A DNA stretch of 64,000 bases from CAVVEQ01 sp963804865 (GTDB taxonomy: Bacteria; Chloroflexota; Anaerolineae; Anaerolineales; Anaerolineaceae): NCBI GenBank assembly GCA_963804865.1, contig CAWDSH010000001.1:1-64000 (forward strand). The letters are read 5' to 3'. How positions within the stretch are numbered: the first letter of the stretch is position 1; every line of letters starts with the position of its first letter. A model generated the notes under the pieces. The model saw only the letters and a program-made list of their open reading frames with translations. It was not told where the DNA came from and did no database searches. Shown one piece after another: positions 17,484-25,653 of this stretch. The position numbers and the translations under genes were made by a program.

Positions 17484-17912
17484 TTATAGGTCCAGCGCCG
17501 AGAACCTCTGTTCGTTGGCTTCTGCATCCTGAAGAAGGGATTCCTGATTGTTCCAATTCTCCGGGGACCAGATCTCAAAATACTCGCCAACTCCTACAAC
17601 AACTGAAGGTCCATTCAATTCAGCGTTCTCGCGCAGGAATTGAGGGATTAGGATTCGACCAGCCCGATCGAATTCAACAGCCACCGCATTGGAAAAAATC
17701 AAGCGGCGCAGCTGCCGGGCGGCCGTGTCCGTCATGCTCATCTGGTTTATGCTTTGATAGATACGTTGAAAGTGAGCAGCTGTCAGGACGATAAGGTTCT
17801 TGTCAAATCCATGGGTGATGTAAGCTCCACTCTCCAGCAACTCACGATAGCGCGCTGGGATCGTCAAGCGACCTTTTTCATCCACGGAATGTTCGAATTG
17901 TCCCAAGAACAT
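17484..17912 (-). CDS. mraZ: Transcriptional regulator MraZ
   Basis: MraZ is the AbrB-like DNA-binding protein that opens dcw clusters and represses its own promoter in studied bacteria. The two SpoVT/AbrB-like halves are visible: FEHSVDEKGRLTIPARYREL near the N-terminus and AVEFDRAGRILIPQFLREN near residues 76-94, each with the D-x-x-GR-(L/I)-x-IP pattern. At 142 aa it is full length. A promoter and four 10-bp-spaced GTGG boxes lie directly upstream, consistent with autoregulation of the whole operon. Confidence 0.97.
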   Translation of the reverse strand: MFLGQFEHSVDEKGRLTIPARYRELLESGAYITHGFDKNLIVLTAAHFQRIYQSINQMSMTDTAARQLRRLIFSNAVAVEFDRAGRILIPQFLRENAELNGPSVVVGVGEYFEIWSPENWNNQESLLQDAEANEQRFSALDL

Positions 17913-17938
17913 AAGTTCTATCCTGTTATTATTGCCGA

Positions 17939-17960
17939 AACGCCGGATTTATCCGGCGTT
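17939..17960 (-). repeat. Hairpin in the mraZ leader
   Basis: A near-perfect inverted repeat, AACGCCGGAT-TT-ATCCGGCGTT (10-bp arms, 2-nt centre), lies between the MraZ boxes and the mraZ start. It has no following T-run on the minus strand, so it does not look like a terminator. It could stabilise the leader or act as a second operator. Confidence 0.5.
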
Positions 17961-17994
17961 CCACTATTACCCACTTTTTACCACTATCTACCAC
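17961..17994 (-). promoter_or_regulatory. MraZ operator: four GTGG boxes with 10-bp period
   Basis: On the minus strand GTGG occurs at exactly 10-bp spacing four times (complement CCAC at 17961, 17971, 17981 and 17991), followed by T, T, G or A. MraZ family proteins bind tandem GTGGG-like boxes one DNA turn apart, so this is the expected autoregulatory site. It starts next to the -10 element and covers the likely transcription start, a geometry suited to repression. Confidence 0.85.
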
Positions 17995-18023
17995 AGTATA
18001 AACAAAAACAGAACATTTTGCAA
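17995..18023 (-). promoter_or_regulatory. Sigma-70-type promoter of the dcw operon
   Basis: On the minus strand TTGCAA (18018-18023) and TATACT (17995-18000) are separated by exactly 17 bp. Transcription would start near 17988, inside the MraZ boxes and about 75 nt before the mraZ ATG. Confidence 0.8.
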
Positions 18024-18135
18024 GTACTTTTCCCATTTTTGGGGCTGTTTTTCTTCTAAAAATCGCCTTTTTGCATCCCTTGCAAGGAATTTGTAAGGTG
18101 GAAAATCGATATAATTCATAATTGGGAGGATGATT

Positions 18136-18561
18136 ATGAAACCACAATTATTCGCTTTATTGACCGCGATCTGCTGGGGTGTAGGGGGGTACTTTGAAAA
18201 GAAAGGTCTAAACCTGGGCAACCTCAGTCCACAGTTGGGCATTACCATCCGAACGATGACCGCATTGATCATCCTGGGTGTTGTTAGCTTTCCACAATGG
18301 AAAACGCTCCCTCAGGCGGGGAGTAAGGCGTTGATATATATGGTGGTAGGTGGTGGGGTGGTGGCTGGGGCAGTGGGAATGCTTTGCTTCTATTCCGCGC
18401 TGAAAGGTGCCCCCCTTGGAAAAGTCATGCCAATCGCATTTACATCTCCATTGTTTGGCGCCCTCATGGGAATAATCATGGGTGGTGAGCCCCTGACCTT
18501 AAAAACCGTTATTGGAACGATTTTAACTGTTGGTGGGATTATCATATTAACTTTTGCTTAA
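18136..18561 (+). CDS. EamA/DMT-type small transporter
   Basis: A 141-aa protein made almost entirely of about five membrane helices. The N-terminus LLTAICWGVGGYFEKKGL and the C-terminal half (FYSALKGAPLGKVMPIAFTS and IIMGGEPLTLKTVIG) match one EamA unit of the drug/metabolite transporter superfamily. Such half-size proteins usually work as dimers. Substrate cannot be read from sequence. Start chosen at 18136, where GGGAGG lies 6 nt upstream; the ATG at 18130 abuts the ribosome-binding site. A TATAAT at 18110-18115 may be its -10 element, without a clear -35. It is divergent from the dcw operon. Confidence 0.85.
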   Translation: MKPQLFALLTAICWGVGGYFEKKGLNLGNLSPQLGITIRTMTALIILGVVSFPQWKTLPQAGSKALIYMVVGGGVVAGAVGMLCFYSALKGAPLGKVMPIAFTSPLFGALMGIIMGGEPLTLKTVIGTILTVGGIIILTFA

Positions 18562-18598
18562 AAAAACCACTGCACTTTTTCAAATTCAAGTGCAGTGG
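18561..18598 (-). terminator. Terminator between the convergent EamA and DUF4177-like genes
   Basis: An 11-bp perfect stem (CCACTGCACTT at 18567-18577 with its complement at 18588-18598) has a 10-nt loop. Read on the minus strand it is followed by TTTTTT (18561-18566), so it mainly terminates the small minus-strand gene. It may also end EamA transcription. Confidence 0.85.
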
Positions 18599-18618
18599 CA
18601 AATACTCCTAAGAGAGTT

Positions 18619-18861
18619 CTATCCTTTTGTGCGTTTCATTACCAACCGATAATCTTCGGTATCGACAAAACCCGTCTGCGTAAAGATGGGAGCAAAAGTC
18701 ACATTCACAAGTTCCCAGCCTTCATTACCGCGCTGATTGATAAAATCGTACATTGAAGGTCCTACTTTCCAATTGGCTAGTTCCTTGCCATTGACCATCC
18801 CAATTTTCCAGCCTTGATCAACACGGTATCCTACTAGAAAAATATACTCCCACTGCTGCAT
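18619..18861 (-). CDS. DUF4177-like small protein
   Basis: An 80-aa soluble protein with the pattern QQWEYIFLVGYRVD near the start and FINQRGNEGWELVNVTF in the middle. The spaced WEY and EGWELV motifs are the hallmark of DUF4177-type proteins, small alpha/beta proteins of unknown function. GGAGG lies about 8 nt before the ATG. It appears to be a single-gene unit with its own terminator. The 19,042-18,862 interval upstream is AT-rich and shows no clear feature beyond that ribosome-binding site. Confidence 0.75.
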   Translation of the reverse strand: MQQWEYIFLVGYRVDQGWKIGMVNGKELANWKVGPSMYDFINQRGNEGWELVNVTFAPIFTQTGFVDTEDYRLVMKRTKG

Positions 18862-19042
18862 AACAAATCCTCCGGGACGAAATTTTGACTTAAGAATTTT
18901 ACCACCAATATATGCTGCTGAAATTTTATCTTGGATAATATGTAAAAATCATAATAAAATTTCTGGAAAATCTCTTAAGTTACAAATACCTTTAACTTTT
19001 TTGGGAGATCCTAAAAGCTTTCCTTTCCCAACCAAATGATGA

Positions 19043-20563
19043 TTATTCGTCCATCGTTTTGGGGCGATATTGAAGAGCTTCAGCAAGGTGCGCTGGAGTA
19101 ATCGGGTCCGATTTTGCCAGGTCAGCAATTGTCCTCGAAAGTTTCAGGATGCGGTGATAAGCCCTCGCGGAAAGTTGCATCTGGTTCATGGCAGATTTCA
19201 TCAACTGTTTACCCGTATCATCCAGGGCACAATATTTGCGCACTTCAGCAGGGTGCATGTCAGCATTGCAGGTTATATTCGTTCCAATAAAACGATGACG
19301 TTGTTCTTCCCGGGCTTCTTCAACTCTAGCGCGAACCAGAGTGGAAGGTTCCCCCAAGCGGTCATCGCTTAATTTTTCATAATCAACCCTCGGCACCTGG
19401 ACATGAATGTCGATGCGGTCTAAGAGTGGACCCGAAATCCGTTTTTGATATTTCGTAATAACTGATGATGAACAGGTGCATGTTCGTACAGGATCAGCAT
19501 AGTAACCGCAAGGGCAAGGGTTCATTGCAGCAACAAGTTGGAAACTGGCAGGGAAGGTCAGGCTGCCCTGTGCCCTGCTAATGGTGACGATTTTGTCTTC
19601 CATAGGTTGGCGCAACACCTCTAACACCCGTGAACCGAACTCCGGAAATTCATCCAGGAAGAGAACCCCGCGATGTGCCAGGGAAATCTCGCCAGGATGC
19701 GGCCAGTTTCCCCCTCCTACCAAGCCGGCATGACTGATTGTATGATGAGGTGCTCGAAAAGGTCGATTACGGATCAACGGCACATCTTCAGGTAATTGAT
19801 CTGCAACTGAGTAGATCCTGGTTACATCCAGCGATTCATCAATGGTTAATTTGGGAAGTATTGAGGGGAGTGCCCTGGCGAGCAAAGTCTTTCCTGCCCC
19901 TGGTGGTCCGATCATTAAAACGTTATGACCTCCCGCAGCAGCCACTTCGAGGGCACGTTTTAAATGCTCCTGTCCTTTGATTTCCTTGAAATCGGTCTGA
20001 ACCCAGATGGTGATATCATCCGGTTCAATGGCGATCTGAGGCGGAATCAACTTTTTCCCATTGATGTGCGCGGCGAGATCTCCCAGCGTATTTACCGGGA
20101 TGACTTCGAGATCAGGGATTAAGGCAGCCTCAGGCGCGTCACCGGCTGGGACAAATATCCGCTTGAAACCCTGCTGCCTTGCCAATGCAGCCATAGGCAG
20201 GACACCACGGACATGCCGCACACTTCCATCAAGGGATAATTCTCCAATGATCATGCTTGAGATCAACTCTTCGAGCGGGATTATCCCAAGCATGGATAAA
20301 ACACCGACAGCTATTGGTAGATCGTAATAAGGTCCTTCCTTACGAACCGCGGCAGGGGCGAGATTGACAATGACAGGTTTTCTGGGGTAAATAAATCCCG
20401 CATTTTTTATAGCGGATTGAACTCGTTCACGGCTTTCCTGCACAGCAGTATCAGGTAAGCCGACAATGGTCATTCTCGGCAAACCACGTCCGGCATCGAC
20501 TTCCACTTCAACAACGACACCTTCCAATCCAATGACAGCGCAGGAATAGACGCGGGCAAGCAT
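19043..20563 (-). CDS. YifB/ComM-type Mg chelatase-like AAA+ ATPase
   Basis: A 506-aa AAA+ protein of the YifB/ComM family; ComM is a helicase aiding branch migration during natural transformation in Vibrio and Haemophilus. The N-terminal Lon-protease-like fold begins VYSCAVIGLEGVVVEVEVD. Walker A is GPPGAGKTLLARALP, and the Mg-chelatase region shows FRAPHHTISHAGLVGGG and LFLDEFPEF. The cysteine stretch MNPCPCGYY and a C-terminal helical domain with SARAYHRILKLSRTIADL complete it. All segments look intact. It probably shares a transcript with the gene 25 nt upstream. Confidence 0.93.
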   Translation of the reverse strand: MLARVYSCAVIGLEGVVVEVEVDAGRGLPRMTIVGLPDTAVQESRERVQSAIKNAGFIYPRKPVIVNLAPAAVRKEGPYYDLPIAVGVLSMLGIIPLEELISSMIIGELSLDGSVRHVRGVLPMAALARQQGFKRIFVPAGDAPEAALIPDLEVIPVNTLGDLAAHINGKKLIPPQIAIEPDDITIWVQTDFKEIKGQEHLKRALEVAAAGGHNVLMIGPPGAGKTLLARALPSILPKLTIDESLDVTRIYSVADQLPEDVPLIRNRPFRAPHHTISHAGLVGGGNWPHPGEISLAHRGVLFLDEFPEFGSRVLEVLRQPMEDKIVTISRAQGSLTFPASFQLVAAMNPCPCGYYADPVRTCTCSSSVITKYQKRISGPLLDRIDIHVQVPRVDYEKLSDDRLGEPSTLVRARVEEAREEQRHRFIGTNITCNADMHPAEVRKYCALDDTGKQLMKSAMNQMQLSARAYHRILKLSRTIADLAKSDPITPAHLAEALQYRPKTMDE

Positions 20564-20588
20564 CTGGAATTATTTGCTCTCTTGTTTT

Positions 20589-21776
20589 CTAATTTGCTTT
20601 TCTTAAAGCTTCCTTGATCTGTACGAGGTGCTCTTGAGAATGAGTAGCAAATTGAGTCATATTATATGCCATGAGCCAGAATGCACCCTTATTTTCTGTC
20701 ACTTTCATGGGGAGGTAAGCTATGAATTTGACCGTTTCCCGTTGTGCGTTGTTTAATTCTTCCAGTAATTTCTTGAGTGTCCCATACACTTCCACTGTGC
20801 TTTTTATTCGTGCTGGAAGATTATCACCAAATCCATCAGATATGCGCTCCTGGTTGAAAACCATATCTGAAATCCAATCCTGCCAACCACGCTCGGTATG
20901 GATCAAATGTGCCAATGTCTGCTTGGCACTCCAATCTCCCTTCTTCGGGGGTCTTCCGGCTTGCTCCTCGGTTATCCCTTTGAGACAGACGCGTAATTCC
21001 TGGTTGAAAGCTTCGTACATTTTCGAGAGTTCATCAGCCAGAGCTTTAGGGGTTCTAGCAACTTTAGGTAGCAACCTCCTGGAAAGTTCCATGGTTACTT
21101 TTTTCCTGAACTTTCCCCGATAGAAGACAACTTCAACTCTATCACCTGCCTTTTTGTGTTGAAGGACATTGAGAAGGGAATTGAAATCTGTTATGGTTGT
21201 TCCCGCAACTTCTATCATCACATCATCTTTCATCAAACCCGCTCCATGAGCTGCCAAACCTTTGACCACGTCCGTGATGCGAATCCCTTCTTTTACAGGA
21301 ATACCGAGTTCACTGGCAATCTTGGCATTAAAATCACCGAAAAATATTCCCAACATGGGACGATTAATGAATCTCAGGTCCAGGCCATTCTCCAGGTAAG
21401 ATTTGAGATTCGTGAGACTCTCCTCCCAGCGTCGCTCAATCTCGTTGCGAGTTTTCTCATTTGTGAAACCTGACTCGATTATATTAACCTGCGTTTCCTC
21501 ATCTTTGGAAATCAGATTTAGCGAAATTTCGGTGGAACCACGTTCCTGACATCCACGGCAAGCAATTTTCAATGTTTTATCAGGTTTTGCTTCAGTGAAT
21601 TCACCGGTGAGATACCTTCCACTGGTCCACCAGAAATATGCACGCCCACCTTGTTTGGCATCCACGGTAGCAAAATCACAGAACCATTGGCGCAGGATGG
21701 TTGCATTGGTGAAAGCGCGGTAAACTTGCTCGATGGGAGCGTTGATATTAAGTTTGGTTTTTATTACCAGAGCCAT
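20589..21776 (-). CDS. SRPBCC-PDZ-DinB three-domain fusion protein
   Basis: A 395-aa soluble protein with three recognisable parts. Residues 1-130 resemble an AHSA1/SRPBCC domain (LNINAPIEQVYRAFTNATIL, then WW and TGEF patterns). Residues about 138-235 look like a PDZ domain (GIRITDVVKGLAAHGAGLMK, DVMIEVAGTTITDFNSLL). Residues about 245-395 resemble DinB/DUF664 (GDWSAKQTLAHLIHTERGW and a late THSQEHLVQI). SRPBCC domains bind hydrophobic ligands, PDZ domains bind peptide tails, and DinB four-helix proteins often bind metal through histidines. The combined function is unknown. A strong ribosome-binding site (GGAGGAGAA) precedes the ATG. Confidence 0.8.
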   Translation of the reverse strand: MALVIKTKLNINAPIEQVYRAFTNATILRQWFCDFATVDAKQGGRAYFWWTSGRYLTGEFTEAKPDKTLKIACRGCQERGSTEISLNLISKDEETQVNIIESGFTNEKTRNEIERRWEESLTNLKSYLENGLDLRFINRPMLGIFFGDFNAKIASELGIPVKEGIRITDVVKGLAAHGAGLMKDDVMIEVAGTTITDFNSLLNVLQHKKAGDRVEVVFYRGKFRKKVTMELSRRLLPKVARTPKALADELSKMYEAFNQELRVCLKGITEEQAGRPPKKGDWSAKQTLAHLIHTERGWQDWISDMVFNQERISDGFGDNLPARIKSTVEVYGTLKKLLEELNNAQRETVKFIAYLPMKVTENKGAFWLMAYNMTQFATHSQEHLVQIKEALRKAN

Positions 21777-21905
21777 TTCTCCTCCTAAGTTAGTCTCAAG
21801 ATATATTTGTTCAATCTGACTTAATTTTTATCAACATTCATAGATTAGTGCAAAAGAGATAGAATTTCAAGCACTCAAAATAACCAAAAAATCACGGTAC
21901 CCTGA

Positions 21906-22670
21906 ATGGTATTGCCATTACAAGAAAAAATCATTTATGGTCCAATCAAATCCCGACGATTAGGGATCTCGCTAGGTATCAATATTCTTTCCCCATTTCG
22001 GAAGATTTGTTCGTTTGACTGTGTCTATTGTCACTATGGTGGAACGAATACACTTACTTTATGCCCGGATCCAGCAAGTTTATATTCTGTCACCGATATA
22101 TTAAAAGCAACCGAGCAGGCGATTCAAGTCAATCCAAAAATTGATCATATAACTTTTTCAGGGAACGGCGAGCCCACCATTCATCCAAAATTCCCCGAAA
22201 TCGCGTTGGGTATAAAAACTTTAAGAGACAAATATTTACCGGGTGTTCGTTTGGCGATTTTTTCAAATGCAACCACCTTGAGCAAAGATGAAATCATTAT
22301 CGCATTGGATATCTTTGATTCCCCCATCTTGAAATTAGATACTGCGGATGAAATCATGTTTCAAAAAATAAACATGCCCTGCGATGGGATCCGATTGGAT
22401 GAAATCATCCGCAATCTCAAGAAAATCAAGAATCCTACTCTTCAAACGCTGTTTCTTGGTGGGAAGATTTCCAATGCTGAAGGCGAGGTTTACCAAAAAT
22501 GGTTAGGGGTGATTGCTGAAATTCACCCGGCCAGGATCCAGATCTACAGCACAGATCGTCCTGTAGCGGATATCGGCTCAGAACGTATATTACCGTCCAG
22601 GTTGATCCAAATTGTGGAAGAGGTCAGGAATAAACTCAATCTTTCAATAGAAGCGTATTGGGCGACTTAA
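21906..22670 (+). CDS. Radical SAM protein (COG0731-like)
   Basis: A 254-aa radical SAM enzyme. The iron-sulfur motif is C35-x3-C39-x2-C42 (ICSFDCVYCHYG), preceded by the family start YGPIKSRRLGISLGIN. The SAM-binding motif region is ITFSGNGEPTIHPKF. This layout matches the small radical SAM proteins grouped with wyosine-synthesis homologues (COG0731), whose bacterial role is mostly undefined. No SPASM-type extra cluster is seen. The start codon has no obvious ribosome-binding site. It stands alone between divergent and convergent neighbours, and ends at a shared hairpin. Confidence 0.85.
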   Translation: MVLPLQEKIIYGPIKSRRLGISLGINILSPFRKICSFDCVYCHYGGTNTLTLCPDPASLYSVTDILKATEQAIQVNPKIDHITFSGNGEPTIHPKFPEIALGIKTLRDKYLPGVRLAIFSNATTLSKDEIIIALDIFDSPILKLDTADEIMFQKINMPCDGIRLDEIIRNLKKIKNPTLQTLFLGGKISNAEGEVYQKWLGVIAEIHPARIQIYSTDRPVADIGSERILPSRLIQIVEEVRNKLNLSIEAYWAT

Positions 22671-22693
22671 CGGACTAAATTACCAATTTAATA

Positions 22694-22739
22694 TAAAAAG
22701 ACCATGCGGCCCTTTTCATTTCTAAATAAGGACCGCATG
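22694..22739 (-). terminator. Terminator of the sugar ABC operon
   Basis: A hairpin with outer arms CATGCGG (22703-22709) and CCGCATG (22733-22739), and further pairing of CCTT with AAGG inside one mismatch, lies between the convergent radical SAM and permease genes. On the minus strand it is followed by CTTTTTAT, suiting termination of the transporter operon. Confidence 0.7.
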
Positions 22740-22784
22740 TGAATTCCAAGAAAAATTTGGAAACAGAATTGTTGAATGAAAATA

Positions 22785-23945
22785 TCACTTATTTCGCTTC
22801 ATTGCCACATCAGCAAAAACAGCAAACACAAGAACAAAACCTGATACCACATACTGCCATGCAGCGGGGACATTCATGATTTGCAGACCATTGGTCAGGC
22901 TGGCCATGATCAGGGCGCCAATCATCGCGCCGAAGATCGTTCCAACTCCGCCAAGGCCAGATGCGCCACCCAACATGCAGGCTGCAATTGCGAAGAGCTC
23001 ATACCCGGTACCTGCAGCGATCGTTCCATATCCAACATATGATGCCATCACCACACCGGAAACTCCACACAGGAAACCCATCAGCACGAAAATGGCGAAG
23101 GTATTGCCACGAATACTGATACCAGATAGCCTGGCGGCTTCACGGTTTCCACCAATCGCGTATGTATAGCGACCGAATTTTGTGTTGTTTGAAACATAGG
23201 ATACGATGACAGCAATGATCGCCAGGATTAGTACCGGGATCGGGACTCCGCTGTACTGATTTACGTAGGTGATGTAGCCTATAACGAGTGCAGCGAGGAA
23301 AGCGGTCTTTAGAATATCCAGATACAAGGCAGGTAGTGTAAAACCGTACTTTGTTTTACTCCGACGGTTTGTGACCATCATTATAAAAAGTAAAATGGCA
23401 GCAACTCCTGCCATGATCCAGCCGGCGGTTTTTGATAAATATCCCTGGCCAATTATGGAAAATAAAGGCTGGTTTGCAGCAATGGTTTTTCCTTCTGTCC
23501 GGATCAGGATCAAACCATTGAGTATCCACATGCTGGCTAATGTGGTGATAAAAGCTGGTACTCGCAGATAGGCAATAATATAGCCTTGTGCCACGCCGTA
23601 CAACGTGCCAACAATCAGTCCTATGAGGACTGAAAGTGCAGTGGTCAGAATTGGCGATGCATTCGGAAGCAACTCGTACCATGTATAAGCCTGTAAATAG
23701 GCAACCACTACAGAAACAAAACCAGCCAGTCTGCCCACTGAGAGGTCAATATGACCGGCAACAATGATCAACACCAAACCCACTGATAGAATGGCGGTGA
23801 TGGTCATCTGGCGGAAAAGATTTGAAAAATTTTGGGGAGACAGGTAGATCCCTTTGGTCAGGACAAAGAACAGCAACCAAATCACGATCATTGCCAGGAC
23901 CAATGCATACGTCTTGAGGTTGGAACGGAGTTGCTGACCGAACAA
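22785..23945 (-). CDS. Sugar ABC transporter permease (XylH/MmsB type)
   Basis: A polytopic membrane protein of about 386 aa from the ribose/xylose-type permease family, with about ten hydrophobic segments. The family motif VGLVLIIVAGHIDLSVGRLA and the late region GGNREAARLSGISIRG with AACMLGGASGLGGVGTIFGA are characteristic. It passes a sugar taken by the binding protein encoded two genes upstream. The frame given begins at a poor TTG. A better start is the ATG at 23991 (AAAGG upstream), which gives MTKSTTTPPLE in another frame. Removing one base near 23957-23960 joins the two into 401 aa, so the true N-terminus is probably lost to a frameshift. Confidence 0.9.
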   Translation of the reverse strand: MFGQQLRSNLKTYALVLAMIVIWLLFFVLTKGIYLSPQNFSNLFRQMTITAILSVGLVLIIVAGHIDLSVGRLAGFVSVVVAYLQAYTWYELLPNASPILTTALSVLIGLIVGTLYGVAQGYIIAYLRVPAFITTLASMWILNGLILIRTEGKTIAANQPLFSIIGQGYLSKTAGWIMAGVAAILLFIMMVTNRRSKTKYGFTLPALYLDILKTAFLAALVIGYITYVNQYSGVPIPVLILAIIAVIVSYVSNNTKFGRYTYAIGGNREAARLSGISIRGNTFAIFVLMGFLCGVSGVVMASYVGYGTIAAGTGYELFAIAACMLGGASGLGGVGTIFGAMIGALIMASLTNGLQIMNVPAAWQYVVSGFVLVFAVFADVAMKRNK

Positions 23946-23997
23946 GGAAGGACTACTTTTCTAAGGGAGGGGTGGTGGTAGATTTAGTCATTCTGTT

Positions 23998-25545
23998 TTA
24001 CCTTTCGGGGACTGGTTGTGATATGGTTCCGGTAGCCAGTGCCATGATTTTTTCCTGCGTTGCTTCAGAAGTATCGAGGGTGCAAACAGACCGATCTTCG
24101 CACATGATCATGATCCTATCGCTCATCCCCAATATTTCCTGAAGATCGCTGGAAATCATAATAATTGCAATACCTTTCTCACTTAGATCATTCATGATCT
24201 TGTAGATTTCATATTTTGTACCCACATCAATCCCCCGTGTGGGATCATCCATAATTAAAACCTTTGGTTGAGACATGAGCCATTTGGCAATGACCACTTT
24301 TTGCTGATTGCCACCAGAAAGAGAATCAGCCAGGGCTTGCAGATTGGAAGCTTTGATTGCCAGGCTGTTGGCAACATCAGTGCTCTCTTTCAGTTCAGCG
24401 ACATCGTCGATTCTAAAAATGGATGAAAACCGCCCAAGATTAGCCAGCGAAATATTCCGTAAAATGGATTGAATGAGAACCAATCCATGCCTTTTTCTGT
24501 CTTCTGGAACCAGGCTAATTCCATAGGCCATGGCTTCGCGCGAATTATGGATGGTGATTTCACGTCCCTCCATCTTTATTTTTCCTTTGTTTATCTTTCC
24601 GTATTCGCCAAAGATGGTCATCACCAATTCCGTACGCCCCGATCCCATTAAACCTGCGATCCCTAGGATCTCACCACGCCTCAAATTGAAACTAACTCCT
24701 TTTAGGAGCTCGAATGATGGATCATCAGGATCCAATGCATGCAAATCCTCAACCTCAAGTATGACTTTGCCGGGTTTCCGATTGCCTTTCGGAAACCGTT
24801 CCTTCATTTCACGTCCCACCATGTTCTTGACCAGGGTTTCAATATTCAACAATTTTGTCGGCTGGGTTATAACCATTTTGCCATCGCGAAGGACTGTGAT
24901 CGAATCCGTTATCTTGAAGAATTCGTCCAGCTTGTGACTGATGTAGATGCAGGTAACCCCATGTTTCTTGAGACCTCTTAGAATTTCCATCAACTGGTCG
25001 ATTTCCGCCTCAGCAAGCGCACTGGTAGGTTCATCAAGAATTAAGACTTTTGCATTCTCTGAAAGTGCTTTTGCGATTTCAGTCATTTGCATTTTGCCAA
25101 CACCTAAATGACGGACAATACTTCTTGCCGGTACATCTAATTTATATTTCTTCAATAATTGCTCAGTTTCAGAATAGAGCTTATCCCAGTTAATTATGCC
25201 GTTCTTGATTGGCTCTTTACCAAGGTAAATGTTTTCACCCACAGTAATGGAGGGCACCAGGGTCAATTCCTGGTAAACAATTGCGATTCCTTCCTCCGCT
25301 GCCTGGCGTATTGACCGGTCGACCAATTTCAGTTCTTGCCCGTTATAAAAAATTTGTCCCTCATAGGTTCCCCAGGGATAGACACCAGCCAGGATTTTCA
25401 TCAATGTGGATTTTCCTGCACCATTTTCACCGCAAATGCCATGGATCTCTCCTCTGCGGATGGAAAACGATACATCATCCAGCGCAGTGATCCCGGGAAA
25501 ATTTTTAGTTACGTTCTTGAATTCGAGAATGATATCTTTTTCCAT
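23998..25545 (-). CDS. Sugar ABC transporter ATP-binding protein (XylG/MglA type)
   Basis: A 515-aa protein with two ABC ATPase domains, as in MglA, RbsA and XylG. The N-terminal domain has Walker A GENGAGKSTLMKIL and Walker B VLILDEPTSALAE. The C-terminal domain has the usual degenerate Walker A GLMGSGRTELVM and an intact signature LSGGNQQKVVIAKWL with LIMDDPTRGIDVGTKY. It powers the permease encoded directly downstream and follows the binding-protein gene. A GC-rich hairpin separates it from that gene and probably lowers its expression relative to the binding protein. Confidence 0.95.
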   Translation of the reverse strand: MEKDIILEFKNVTKNFPGITALDDVSFSIRRGEIHGICGENGAGKSTLMKILAGVYPWGTYEGQIFYNGQELKLVDRSIRQAAEEGIAIVYQELTLVPSITVGENIYLGKEPIKNGIINWDKLYSETEQLLKKYKLDVPARSIVRHLGVGKMQMTEIAKALSENAKVLILDEPTSALAEAEIDQLMEILRGLKKHGVTCIYISHKLDEFFKITDSITVLRDGKMVITQPTKLLNIETLVKNMVGREMKERFPKGNRKPGKVILEVEDLHALDPDDPSFELLKGVSFNLRRGEILGIAGLMGSGRTELVMTIFGEYGKINKGKIKMEGREITIHNSREAMAYGISLVPEDRKRHGLVLIQSILRNISLANLGRFSSIFRIDDVAELKESTDVANSLAIKASNLQALADSLSGGNQQKVVIAKWLMSQPKVLIMDDPTRGIDVGTKYEIYKIMNDLSEKGIAIIMISSDLQEILGMSDRIMIMCEDRSVCTLDTSEATQEKIMALATGTISQPVPER

Positions 25546-25604
25546 AACAGATCCCTCAGATTTAATCCACGAATTTCTTTTAATAATACAACATTTGTTA
25601 ATTT

Positions 25605-25631
25605 CCCGGCCTCCGTGCGGGGGAGGCCGGG
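25605..25631 (-). repeat. Intercistronic GC-rich hairpin in the ABC operon
   Basis: A 10-bp perfect stem (CCCGGCCTCC at 25605-25614, GGAGGCCGGG at 25622-25631) has a 7-nt loop. It lies just after the binding-protein stop and before the ATPase start. No strong T-run follows on the minus strand. Such hairpins often cause partial termination or protect the upstream mRNA, giving more binding protein than transporter. Confidence 0.7.
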
Positions 25632-25653
25632 AAGTGGAGAAGAAAGACGAGCT

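Noticed and set aside
18136..18561. EamA gene as a truncated transporter
   Set aside because: One-domain EamA proteins of about 140 aa are a normal class, and start, stop and terminator are clean.
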